Shown: positions 35,402 to 43,913 of the stretch, piece by piece
How the letters are laid out: each line of letters begins with the position of its first letter
Numbering within the stretch: position 1 is the first letter of the stretch
Assembly (NCBI GenBank): GCA_019359175.1
Contig: JAHHHU010000002.1
Span: 248,001 to 312,000, forward strand
DNA: 64,000 bases
From: Phormidium tanganyikae FI6-MK23
GTDB taxonomy: Bacteria; Cyanobacteriota; Cyanobacteriia; Leptolyngbyales; Leptolyngbyaceae
Direction of reading: 5' to 3'
Made by a program: the position numbers and the translations under genes
The notes under the pieces: model-generated
The model's database searches: none
The model's input: only the letters and a program-made list of their open reading frames with translations
Told to the model about the DNA's origin: nothing

Positions 35402-37582
35402 ATGATGATTGGCAAGGAGATTGAGCAGACAGCGTTGGGTCTTTGGCAAGTTCTCGATCGAGTCGCGGCTCCGGTCTTTATTCAAGATCGTCAGCATCGC
35501 GTCATCTTTGCAAATCGCGCCCTGTGTCAGAGATCGCACTATACCGCTTCAGAATTTCTCGAAAAGATCGATCGCATTTTTTCATCTGAACTCCGCAACA
35601 ATGGAGCCATTTTTACGACTGAAATCCCTGTGATTCAGACTGGTTTTCTCTATAATGCGGCTGGCATGGCTCAAGAGATTTCAATCGAAAAAGAGATCGT
35701 GCGAGATGCAAACGGAACGCCCTTCATTGTGGCAACGATCGAGGATTTGATTTCTCAATCGAAAGCGGAATCGACTCAACTTCAGCAGGAAATTCAGGAA
35801 CGAAAAGCGGCAGAAGCCGCATTAGTGCGATCGCAGCAACGTCTGACGTTGCTGATTCAACAATCGCCGTTTATGTTTGTCGAGTGGAGCGCAAACCACA
35901 AAATTCAAACGTGGAATGCAACAGCTCAAAGAACTTTCGGGTATCGTCGCTCAGAGGCAGTTGGGCAATCGCTTGATGAAATTTTACCAGAACTTGCACG
36001 AGAAGAAGTCCTCGATCAAATCGCACCTTTGTTAACCCAATCGGGAGTCACACAGCAGATTCAAACCCATCACACTCAGAGCGGAAAGGAAATTATCTGT
36101 GAGTGGTATCACTATCCGCTGTTAGCACCCAATGGAAACGTCATGAGCATTGTTTCGATGGGGATTGATATCACAGATCGAGTTCAGAGCGAAACAGAAC
36201 GACGACAAGCAGAAGTTGCACGATTGGAGTCTGAACAGCGACTATCCTTGCTGATCCAACACGCGCCGCTGGCAATTATTGAATGGACACCCGAATTCAT
36301 TGTGAAAGATTGGAATCCAGCAGCCGAGCAGATTTTTGGATCATCTCGATCGCTTGCGATCGGACAACACTGCGATCTCTGGGTTCCCGATGAAGTACAA
36401 CCCGAAGTTAGTGAGGTCGCAGCAAAATTAGTTGAGCGTACAGGTGGAATGTACAACATCAACAAAAACCGAAAAAGTGACGGAAAGATCATTACTTGTG
36501 AATGGCATAACAGCCAGATTTTAGATGCTGATGGAAAGGTGATTGGTATTGTCTCAATGGTGATGGATATCAGCGATCGTATTCGACTCGAACAAGAGCG
36601 AGAACAAACTGCGATCGCGCTAAAACAATCAGAATCACAACTGCGTCAACAAGCTCAAGAACTCGAACACGCATTTAAGCAACTGCAAAAAACTCAAACC
36701 CAACTGATTCAAACCGAAAAAATGTCGAGCTTAGGGCAATTGGTCGCGGGAATTGCTCACGAAATCAACAACCCAGTAAGTTTTATCTACGGCAATCTTG
36801 AACCTGCAAAGCAATACATCGAAGACCTGCTGAACATTATTCATCTCTATCAAACTGATCATCCTGTTCCAAGCGAAAACATTACTGAGGAACTCGAAGA
36901 CCTTGACTTAGACTTTTTGCGACACGACTTATTTAAGCTACTAGACTCGATGGGAACTGGAGCGGAACGGATTCGCGACATTGTACGATCGCTGCGACAC
37001 TTCTCCCGCCACGATGAAGCCGACCTCAAAGCAGTCGATTTGCACGAAGGAATTGATAGTACTTTGATGCTGTTGCAGCATTTGATGAAATCGAGTCGAA
37101 CCGCTGGAAATTCGATGCTCCGTCCCACGATTCAAGTCGTGAAACAGTATGAAGTCTTACCAAAAGTACAGTGTTATGCTGGCTTACTCAATCAGGTGTT
37201 TATCAATTTGCTTTCAAATGCGATCGATGCCATCAATTCGCGCTGGCAAGCAGAAGAAATCGACTTCACACCTGCGATCGAAATCCAAACTTCGCTGTTT
37301 CAAGAGACAGACTCAGCCGAATGGGTACGGATTTGCATCATCGATAACGGGATTGGAATGAGTGCGGCAACACATTGCCGTTTGTTCGATCCGTTTTTCA
37401 CCACAAAGTCTGTTGGTCAAGGATCAGGATTGGGTTTATCGGTCAGTTATCAGATTGTGACCGAGCAACATGGCGGGCGATTAAAATGCGACCCTCGCGG
37501 TATCTGCGAAGCCACGCGCGTCTCAAAACGGGGTGCCACTTTCATGATTGAGATTCCAGTGAAACAGTTATTGTGGAGTTGA
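35402..37582 (+). CDS. PAS-PAS-PAS sensor histidine kinase
   Basis: A soluble 726-residue kinase with three PAS domains (about 15-115, 148-262, 282-400), a coiled coil (405-440) and a kinase core. HisKA: SSLGQLVAGIAHEINNPVSF. HATPase: N-box NLLSNAIDAI, G1 IDNGIGM, F-box FDPFFTTK, G2 GSGLGLSVSYQIV. The HisKA dimerisation region is extended by about 70 residues (YIEDLLNIIHLYQTDHPVPS onward), as in many cyanobacterial kinases of this group. No receiver or partner regulator adjoins it. The signal may concern sugars, given the flanking transporter genes (weak inference). Confidence 0.93.
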   Translation: MMIGKEIEQTALGLWQVLDRVAAPVFIQDRQHRVIFANRALCQRSHYTASEFLEKIDRIFSSELRNNGAIFTTEIPVIQTGFLYNAAGMAQEISIEKEIVRDANGTPFIVATIEDLISQSKAESTQLQQEIQERKAAEAALVRSQQRLTLLIQQSPFMFVEWSANHKIQTWNATAQRTFGYRRSEAVGQSLDEILPELAREEVLDQIAPLLTQSGVTQQIQTHHTQSGKEIICEWYHYPLLAPNGNVMSIVSMGIDITDRVQSETERRQAEVARLESEQRLSLLIQHAPLAIIEWTPEFIVKDWNPAAEQIFGSSRSLAIGQHCDLWVPDEVQPEVSEVAAKLVERTGGMYNINKNRKSDGKIITCEWHNSQILDADGKVIGIVSMVMDISDRIRLEQEREQTAIALKQSESQLRQQAQELEHAFKQLQKTQTQLIQTEKMSSLGQLVAGIAHEINNPVSFIYGNLEPAKQYIEDLLNIIHLYQTDHPVPSENITEELEDLDLDFLRHDLFKLLDSMGTGAERIRDIVRSLRHFSRHDEADLKAVDLHEGIDSTLMLLQHLMKSSRTAGNSMLRPTIQVVKQYEVLPKVQCYAGLLNQVFINLLSNAIDAINSRWQAEEIDFTPAIEIQTSLFQETDSAEWVRICIIDNGIGMSAATHCRLFDPFFTTKSVGQGSGLGLSVSYQIVTEQHGGRLKCDPRGICEATRVSKRGATFMIEIPVKQLLWS

Positions 37583-37634
37583 GCTATCTAATCCGGTAAA
37601 CTGGGCTACGCTGCGATTCAATGTGTAGATCTCC

Positions 37635-38924
37635 ATGCGCCAGATGAGAACTTGGAAAACGTTTACGGTATTCACGCTTTTGGGGGTTGTCCTCAGTTGG
37701 TTGGTTAGTTGCGGGAGTGGCACTCCGAGCGCACAGAACGCAGCTAATGGTCAGCTTGATTTTTGGACGATGCAACTCAGTCCGCAGTTTGATGGCTATT
37801 TCAAAACGCTGTTTGCAAAATTTGAGCAGGAAAATCCGGGCGTAAAAGTTCGCTGGACGGATGTGCCTTGGGCAGAAATGGAACGCAAAATTTTAACCTC
37901 GGTCGCAGCGAAAACGGCTCCCGATGTGGTGAATCTCAATCCTGGATTTGCCTCTCAACTCGCGGAGCGCGGAGCTTGGATGAATTTAGATGAGAAGATT
38001 CCGGCAGATGCGAAACAGCAGTATTTTCCGGGAATCTGGCAGGCAAGCACGCTAAACGGCAAAACTTTCGGTGTGCCTTGGTATCTGACCACGCGAGTTG
38101 CCATTTACAACACGGATCTGATGAAGCAAGCAGGCATTACCAAACCGCCTGCGACTTATGCGGAACTTGCCCAAGCTGCAAAGCAGATCAAAGAGAAAAC
38201 CGGAAAATATGCCTTCTTTGCGACGGTGGTTCCCGGTGATTCGGGTGAAGTGATGGAATCGTTTGTGCAGATGGGCGTTCAGCTTGTCGATGCTCAAGGC
38301 AAAGCGGCGTTTAATTCCCCTCAAGGCAAGGCGGCATTTCAGTACTGGGTGGACTTGTACAAAAATGGCTTGATGCCCAAAGAAGTTCTCACCGAAGGAC
38401 ATCGCCACGCGATCGACCTTTATCAACAAGGCAGTACGGCAATTTTGGCATCCGGAGCCGAATTCTTGAAGTCGATCGCGAAAAATGCGCCCACGATCGC
38501 TCAAGCCTCCCAATCTGCACCGCAAATCACAGGCGACACTCGCAAGAAAAACGTAGCGGTAATGAATGTGGCAATTCCCAAAGATACGGATCAGCCCGAT
38601 GCAGCGGTGAAATTCGCGCTCTTTTTGACGAATAATGCGAATCAGCTTGAATTTGCCAAAGCTGCGAACGTTCTGCCCTCTACCGTACAGGCGGCACAAG
38701 ATGCTTATTTCACCACCGCACCCGCCAATGCAACCTCGATCGACAAAGCCAGAATCGTCAGCGCAGGTCAGCTTAAAGAAGCGGAAGTGCTAATTCCAGT
38801 GATTAAAAACATTAAGTCATTGCAGCAAACGATTTACGAAAATCTACAAGCGGCAATGCTCGGACAGAAAACCATTGATCAAGCGCTCAATGATGCCGCG
38901 CAAGCTTGGAATAGTCGATCGTAG
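37635..38924 (+). CDS. Sugar ABC transporter substrate-binding lipoprotein
   Basis: A 429-residue family 1 (MalE/UgpB-like) periplasmic binding protein. The signal peptide ends in a lipobox LVSCG (Cys about 31), followed by a Ser/Ala linker, then LDFWTMQLSPQFDGYFKTLF and WTDVPWAEMERKILTSVAAK, which open the ligand-binding lobes. KTFGVPWYLTTRVAIYN is the conserved hinge-side motif. It probably delivers a glycoside or polyol to permeases encoded elsewhere, using the shared ATPase at 34024. It starts 53 bases after the kinase stop. Confidence 0.93.
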   Translation: MRQMRTWKTFTVFTLLGVVLSWLVSCGSGTPSAQNAANGQLDFWTMQLSPQFDGYFKTLFAKFEQENPGVKVRWTDVPWAEMERKILTSVAAKTAPDVVNLNPGFASQLAERGAWMNLDEKIPADAKQQYFPGIWQASTLNGKTFGVPWYLTTRVAIYNTDLMKQAGITKPPATYAELAQAAKQIKEKTGKYAFFATVVPGDSGEVMESFVQMGVQLVDAQGKAAFNSPQGKAAFQYWVDLYKNGLMPKEVLTEGHRHAIDLYQQGSTAILASGAEFLKSIAKNAPTIAQASQSAPQITGDTRKKNVAVMNVAIPKDTDQPDAAVKFALFLTNNANQLEFAKAANVLPSTVQAAQDAYFTTAPANATSIDKARIVSAGQLKEAEVLIPVIKNIKSLQQTIYENLQAAMLGQKTIDQALNDAAQAWNSRS

Positions 38925-38972
38925 AAATGGTGTGTCAGTTCACTCTGGCATCTTGTACCAAGCTCAAGAGGA

Positions 38973-39101
38973 ACAATTCGCAATGTCGATCGCATTATTG
39001 ATGTTCTGCAAAACGGGCAACTGATTCAGCAGGGAAATTTTGATGAGCTTGCGAAACAGTCCCGACTGTTTCGCAAGCTTCTTGATCGACAACAGGTTTA
39101 A
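38973..39101 (+). pseudogene. C-terminal remnant of an ABC exporter ATPase
   Basis: The open stretch ending at a TAA (39099-39101) encodes TIRNVDRIIDVLQNGQLIQQ, then GNFDELAKQSRLFRKLLDRQ QV. This is the end of an ABC exporter ATPase, just after the H-loop (family pattern HRLSTIRNADRIIVLxxGxIVExGxHxEL). No upstream part exists: the preceding bases from the sugar-binding gene onward do not encode the rest, and no start codon is present. A gene once lay here and was deleted down to 43 codons. Confidence 0.75.
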
Positions 39102-39256
39102 AGCGATCGAGAAGTATCATCCCAGTATTTGATTGTGTTCAGTTCATCTGTCATTAGCGTGAAGCTGAGTTTACGTCTTGCGGCAGAGCATTGAGCTAAA
39201 GGCAATCAGTAGCCTGAGTGACATAGCCTGTTGTTACTCTAGCGCAAGACGAGTTC

Positions 39257-39499
39257 ATGACTTCTGCACAGCAATCTGTCCAAACTACTGATTTTGAACA
39301 ATCGATTACGGTGAACAGTTCCGCCGATCGCATTTTTGAATATCTGTCTGATGTCCGCAATGTTCCACAGTACTTACCCACGGTGACGAACGCAGAACCC
39401 CACTTGGGTGAGCGCTTCGGCTCGTCGAGTTCGTGTGATCTGAAGCAAACGATCAATGTTATTCGTGCAACATTCATTGCACCCCTAGGAGCATTTTGA
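39257..39499 (+). pseudogene. Truncated SRPBCC (START-like) protein
   Basis: The N-terminal half of a polyketide-cyclase-like SRPBCC domain is clear: FEQSITVNSSADRIFEYLSD followed by VRNVPQYLPTVTNAEP. After about residue 52 the sequence (FGSSSSCDLKQTINVIRATF) no longer fits the family and the frame stops at 80 residues, while intact members have about 150. The ligand cavity cannot form. It ends four bases before the SDR-DehI gene. Whether a short product is made is unknown. Confidence 0.65.
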
Positions 39500-39503
39500 A
39501 GCT

Positions 39504-41495
39504 ATGAGCGTGAATTATCAGAACCTACTCATTCTGACTGCCAGCATCCTACTGGTTTCTCTATTGTTCGATCGCTGGTGGCGGGAACGAGTTTACGACC
39601 TGCAAGGTAAAATTGTCCTGATTACAGGCGGCTCACGCGGGTTGGGGTTAGTGATGGCGCGTCAGCTTATTGCGTCAGGCGCACGATTGGCGATTTGTGC
39701 GCGAGATCAAGCCGAACTTCAGCGAGCGCAAACAGAGTTAGAGCAACGGGGCGGGGAGGTTTTGGCGTTAACCTGTGATGTTACCGATCAAACGCAAGTC
39801 GAGCAAATGATCCAGCAGGTAAACGATCGCTTCGGCTCGATCGACATTCTGATCAACAATGCCGGAACTGATATTATCAGCCCGCTAGAAAACCTCACGA
39901 TGCAGGACTATGATGACCTGATGAAGCTGCATTTCTGGGCATCGCTCTACACCAGTTATGCTGTTCTTCCAGGAATGCAAGCGCGTAAAGCAGGGCGGAT
40001 TGTTAACGTTTCCTCGATCGGGGGCAAAATCGCATCGCCGCACATGGTCGCATACTGTGCGAGTAAATTCGCACTGGTAGGACTCTCGGAAGGAATGCGA
40101 ACAGAACTGGCAAAAGATGGAATCGCAGTGACAACGGTTTGCCCCGGATTTATTCGCACTGGAGTTGTCGATCACGGGATTATTAAAGGTCAGAACCGCA
40201 AAGAGTTCGCTTGGTTTAGCATTGGTGACTCGTTGCCGATTGTTTCAGCTAGTGCAGAAAAAGTTGCTCGATCGACGATTGCGGCACTCCGTCGAGGTCA
40301 AGCTGAAGTGATTGTGCCGTTTCCAACCTGGCTATCTGTGAAACTGTACGCCTTGTCGCCAGCATTGATGACGAATGTGCTGAGTGTCGTGAATTTGCTT
40401 CTACCGAAACCAGGTGGAATTGGCACAGAGAGAGCATTCGGCAAAGATAGTCATTCTAAATGGGTGCCTTCTTGGTTCACTGCTTTAAGCGATCGTGCAG
40501 CGCGTCGAAACAATGAGATCCCAGTTACAGAACCAAAAAGTACAACTACCGTTCAGCCGATCGAATCCGAAGTGCGATCGCAAAAACAGCTTGAACCCGA
40601 TCAAGGGAAAGCCCCCATTTCTGAGAACAATTCAGATAGTTTTGCGATCGTTGATCCTGCTAAAGCTTCTCCAGAAGTTCAAGCTTGCTTAAGTGAGATT
40701 CAAGATACGTTAGGCATTCCTTGGACACCTGCAAACTGGCGTGCTTATGCGATCTATCCTTCAGTGATGCAATTGTTTTGGAAACGGCTCAAACCTGCGA
40801 CGCAAACCGAAGCTTTTTTGGAATCTGCGATCGCCATTACCGAGCAAGTCTATCGCGACATTGATGACTGGTATCAGCCGAACTATCAAATCGAAGTCGA
40901 TGCTGGACAACAACGCCAAATTCGACGGGAACTGAATGCGTTTAGTTTTGGTAATCCTCAATTGCTGATTCAACAAATCGCATTAAGCCGCACGCTAGCG
41001 GGTGAAGTCGTTGGCGAAGATGGTAAAGCAGACCTGCGGCGCGGTCCTAATGCCTATCGTCATCCAGAAATTCAAATGATTTCTGAACAGTCAGTTAGAG
41101 AAATTTCGGCAGAAATGCAGCAGATCTATCAAGATATTCAGCAAACTTTGGGAGTCCCGATCGTTAATTCTGATTATCAAGCTCTTGCCCGCTGGTCTGC
41201 TTTCTTTATCGCTGCTTGGGAAGATATCAAACTTTGGCGCGATCGACCCGAATATCATCTGCTAAAACAGTCGATCGTGCAAAGAGCGAATAATGCTGCA
41301 AGTCGGCTTCATCCTGCGGTGTTTGTTGGAGAACAAGAAGTTCGCGATCTGCTCGACAATCCCGAAGACTTTGAGCAACTTCAGCAGAGGGTGCAACTGT
41401 TCACAGACATTTTGCCAGAACTGATTATTCAAAATGCTCTGTTTCACATGGGATTAGCAGGCATTCAACCCGCGACTCTGACTGATAAAGCCTAA
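39504..41495 (+). CDS. Membrane-anchored SDR fused to a DehI-type dehalogenase domain
   Basis: A 663-residue two-domain protein. Residues 7-22 form a single membrane anchor. Residues 34-300 are a classical short-chain dehydrogenase: TGGSRGLG (41-48), NNAG (118-121), catalytic Ser170/171, Tyr184 and Lys188. After a charged linker (about 330-375), residues about 378-655 resemble the DehI-type 2-haloacid dehalogenase domain, built of two repeats with matching openings: SPEVQACLSEIQDTLGIPW and SAEMQQIYQDIQQTLGVPIV. The linked reactions might process a hydroxy or halo acid, but no substrate can be named. The gene follows two remnants and precedes another SDR 26 bases on, suggesting an operon in an accessory patch. 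Confidence 0.82.
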   Translation: MSVNYQNLLILTASILLVSLLFDRWWRERVYDLQGKIVLITGGSRGLGLVMARQLIASGARLAICARDQAELQRAQTELEQRGGEVLALTCDVTDQTQVEQMIQQVNDRFGSIDILINNAGTDIISPLENLTMQDYDDLMKLHFWASLYTSYAVLPGMQARKAGRIVNVSSIGGKIASPHMVAYCASKFALVGLSEGMRTELAKDGIAVTTVCPGFIRTGVVDHGIIKGQNRKEFAWFSIGDSLPIVSASAEKVARSTIAALRRGQAEVIVPFPTWLSVKLYALSPALMTNVLSVVNLLLPKPGGIGTERAFGKDSHSKWVPSWFTALSDRAARRNNEIPVTEPKSTTTVQPIESEVRSQKQLEPDQGKAPISENNSDSFAIVDPAKASPEVQACLSEIQDTLGIPWTPANWRAYAIYPSVMQLFWKRLKPATQTEAFLESAIAITEQVYRDIDDWYQPNYQIEVDAGQQRQIRRELNAFSFGNPQLLIQQIALSRTLAGEVVGEDGKADLRRGPNAYRHPEIQMISEQSVREISAEMQQIYQDIQQTLGVPIVNSDYQALARWSAFFIAAWEDIKLWRDRPEYHLLKQSIVQRANNAASRLHPAVFVGEQEVRDLLDNPEDFEQLQQRVQLFTDILPELIIQNALFHMGLAGIQPATLTDKA

Positions 41496-41521
41496 CTGTT
41501 AGCAATGGAATAAACAACACA

Positions 41522-42310
41522 ATGGTTTCTACCCAATCTCAACCCTCTTCAACTGCATCGAAGTTAATGCAAGACCGCGTTGTTTTAATCACGGGCGCAA
41601 GTCGTGGAATTGGTGCAGCGACAGCGGCTTTGCTCGGACAACATGGGGCAGCAGTTGGTGTGAACTACTACAACAGTGAAACAGCAGCTCAGGAAGTTGT
41701 CGAAACAATTACTGCTAGTGGCGGACGGGCGCTTGCAGTTCAGGCAGACGTGCGAAACGTGCAGCAAGTGAATGCAATGGTGCAGCAAGTTGAAGAAGCA
41801 TTTGGCGCGATCGATACTTTGGTAATCAACGCGAATGCCCATTTCCCGATTCTGCCGTTTGTGGCATACGGATGGGAGGACTTTGAAGCGAAATTGCTCG
41901 GAGAACTGAAAGGGGCATTCTTTCCCTGCAAAGCTGTTGTACCGTCGATGATCGAAAATAGACGTGGATGTATTATTGCGGTGAGCAGTGGATTATCGCG
42001 CGATCCAGGACGAGGATTTATTGCTCACAGCACTGCGAAATCTGGACTCGATGCCTTCATCAAAAGTTTGGCGCTGGAACTCGGCTCGTATGGAATTCGT
42101 GCGAATGTGGTTTCACCTGGTCTTACTCTGACTGAGGCAACCGCACAATTGCCGCAACAACAGAAAGACGCTGCCGCTCAAAGTGTGCCATTAAAGCGAA
42201 ATGGACTCCCGGAAGATGTGGCAGGAGCAATTTTACTATTGGCATCTGAGCAAGCGAACTTTATCACGGGGGCTTATTTACCTGTGAGCGGCGGTTCTCA
42301 AATGCTTTAA
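41522..42310 (+). CDS. Short-chain dehydrogenase with His in place of the catalytic Tyr
   Basis: A 262-residue FabG-like SDR with nucleotide-binding TGASRGIG (24-31) and AVQADVRN. The NNAG motif reads INANA (102-106). The active-site region is SSGLSRDPGRGFIAHSTAKS: Ser155/156 and Lys173 are kept, but the usual Tyr of YxxxK is His169. The C-terminal region (GLPEDVAGAILLLASEQANF, then ITGAYLPVSGG) is typical. Activity is therefore uncertain: it may use another acid, or be a binding subunit for the SDR-DehI protein upstream. Its end overlaps the convergent membrane-protein gene by 33 bases. Confidence 0.88.
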   Translation: MVSTQSQPSSTASKLMQDRVVLITGASRGIGAATAALLGQHGAAVGVNYYNSETAAQEVVETITASGGRALAVQADVRNVQQVNAMVQQVEEAFGAIDTLVINANAHFPILPFVAYGWEDFEAKLLGELKGAFFPCKAVVPSMIENRRGCIIAVSSGLSRDPGRGFIAHSTAKSGLDAFIKSLALELGSYGIRANVVSPGLTLTEATAQLPQQQKDAAAQSVPLKRNGLPEDVAGAILLLASEQANFITGAYLPVSGGSQML

Positions 42311-43318
42311 CTCTGTTGGTGGCAACACACGAACTCGGTGTTCAAACCAGAGTCCTGCCGCGATCGCACTTATTCCACACGCTCCGAAAATCAGCAATCT
42401 CAGCGGCGAATCGATCTCATATTCCAGCAGGCGACTTAGAATCTGCACGCTCAAGAACATTACGCTAAACCAAAAAGCGTGTCGTTCTCCAGTTTTCAAG
42501 CTATCTCGCAGAGTCACGATCGACAAAATAACTAACATGGCATTAAACACGAGCGGGGCAAAAATCGGAATTGGCTGAACCTGCAGATGCCAAAAATTGA
42601 CGATCGTACTCACGCTGATCATTATTCCGATCATTACTGTTTTCAGTTGCGGTGTCTGAATCAATAGATAAATCCATTGTCCGATCGCAATTGCTGACAA
42701 AATTGCCACACTCGGAAGCGATCGCCATTCTAAGATTCTGCTATACCAAGCAAGATCGCCCCAAACCCAATGGAACGACATCCAGTAAAACAATCCGCCT
42801 AAATACAGCACTGCCAATCGTCGCGCGATCGGTTGAAACAATTTTTCTCGTTGCCCGATCGTCCAAAGCGTATCGTCATACGACCACAGCAGCGCAGCCG
42901 GGAGAATCAGCAACAGAGACGGTAGAATGCTTCCTTTGGTGACGATCTCAGCAAGGCTACTGAGCAAAGCTGAACAAACTGCGATCGCGTTTAGCAAAAA
43001 TAGTTTCTGAGACCGACACCGATACGCCAGCGGCAGAAATAAAATTGCAGCGACGATCGGCATTTGAAGCGCGATCGAATCAATGATTGATAAATGACGA
43101 CCTAGATAAATTTGATTCCATCCGCTCCAATATCCCAATCCGAGCAGCACGATCGCCAACATTCCTAAAGAGGCGAGGCGGAGTCGATAAGCGATCGCGA
43201 GTCCTCCAAGCCCCAACAGAAAAAAGATGGAATGAATCTCAGGAACCATGAACGACTGATGAGAAGACGGAAAATACGGAATTATTTCCAGACTCTCACA
43301 TCTAATTTCAGTATTCAT
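42278..43318 (-). CDS. Polytopic membrane protein of unknown function
   Basis: A 346-residue protein with about ten hydrophobic segments (for example IFFLLGLGGLAIAYRL, LGMLAIVLLGLGYW, LLLILPAALLWSYDD, FAPLVFNAMLVILSIVTLRD). The C-terminal part, with GERHAFWFSVMFLSVQILSR and a final two-helix hairpin, is reminiscent of DUF2157-type membrane proteins, but I cannot assign it firmly. A start further in (MVPEIHSIFF) is possible. It is convergent with the His-variant SDR and overlaps its end. Confidence 0.6.
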   Translation of the reverse strand: MNTEIRCESLEIIPYFPSSHQSFMVPEIHSIFFLLGLGGLAIAYRLRLASLGMLAIVLLGLGYWSGWNQIYLGRHLSIIDSIALQMPIVAAILFLPLAYRCRSQKLFLLNAIAVCSALLSSLAEIVTKGSILPSLLLILPAALLWSYDDTLWTIGQREKLFQPIARRLAVLYLGGLFYWMSFHWVWGDLAWYSRILEWRSLPSVAILSAIAIGQWIYLLIQTPQLKTVMIGIMISVSTIVNFWHLQVQPIPIFAPLVFNAMLVILSIVTLRDSLKTGERHAFWFSVMFLSVQILSRLLEYEIDSPLRLLIFGACGISAIAAGLWFEHRVRVLPPTELKHLRTAAHR

Positions 43319-43351
43319 CGGGAATTATGCCAGCTTGGGAAATTGGCGCAT

Positions 43352-43801
43352 TTAGAGAATGGTCAGATAAGTTTCGGTTGCTTCGATCGGTAAAACCTTC
43401 AGCGTTTGATTCTTCAAATCTGGCTCTAATCCCATCGCTTCAAGCGGAATCACCCCTAACACTGCACTTCCTCCACCCGGCAACTCAAGGCATTCAAACG
43501 TTCCGTCGCGTCCGCTGATCGAGAGTTTTGCATCCTGAAAAATGCGGGCGCTCCCAATTCCCATCGCCGTTTCGGCCGTCACTTCTCTCGCGAGTTCTAG
43601 CCCTAACTGCTCGATAACACTGGCGGGTAGGCACAGCATTGTTGCACCCGTATCGGCTAGAACATTTTGTAGCGTGATTGATCGAATGTTCGCTTCAGGA
43701 ATCACACCATTTCTTGCCAGAATTTGATCCGCGCGATTTGTCACCGTGATCGTTGTAAAAACCTTGCCCATCATTGAATGCTCATTTGTTGCAGGGTGCA
43801 T
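43352..43801 (-). CDS. Retropepsin-like aspartic protease
   Basis: A 149-residue single-domain protein with the catalytic LADTGATMLCLPASVIEQLG (Asp-Thr-Gly-Ala-Thr) and the hydrophobic flap/turn VLGVIPLEAMGLEPDLK typical of bacterial retroviral-type clan AA proteases, which act as dimers. A strong ribosome site (AGGAGG, about 4 bases before the ATG at 43801) fixes the start. No signal peptide. These proteins are frequent in cyanobacteria. The substrate is unknown. Confidence 0.85.
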   Translation of the reverse strand: MHPATNEHSMMGKVFTTITVTNRADQILARNGVIPEANIRSITLQNVLADTGATMLCLPASVIEQLGLELAREVTAETAMGIGSARIFQDAKLSISGRDGTFECLELPGGGSAVLGVIPLEAMGLEPDLKNQTLKVLPIEATETYLTIL

Positions 43802-43913
43802 AATACCTCCTAAAGGAAAAGAACGATCGACGCTCTCTTTAATTATGGCGCTGAAGAAGTTGTGTTTTGGTCGCCGTTCTTCGGTATAAACAAACAGAGA
43901 GTTTGGGTAAATT

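Noticed and set aside
38052-38699. 215-residue minus-strand frame opposite the sugar-binding protein gene
   Set aside because: Antisense shadow of a well-conserved gene, with no family pattern.
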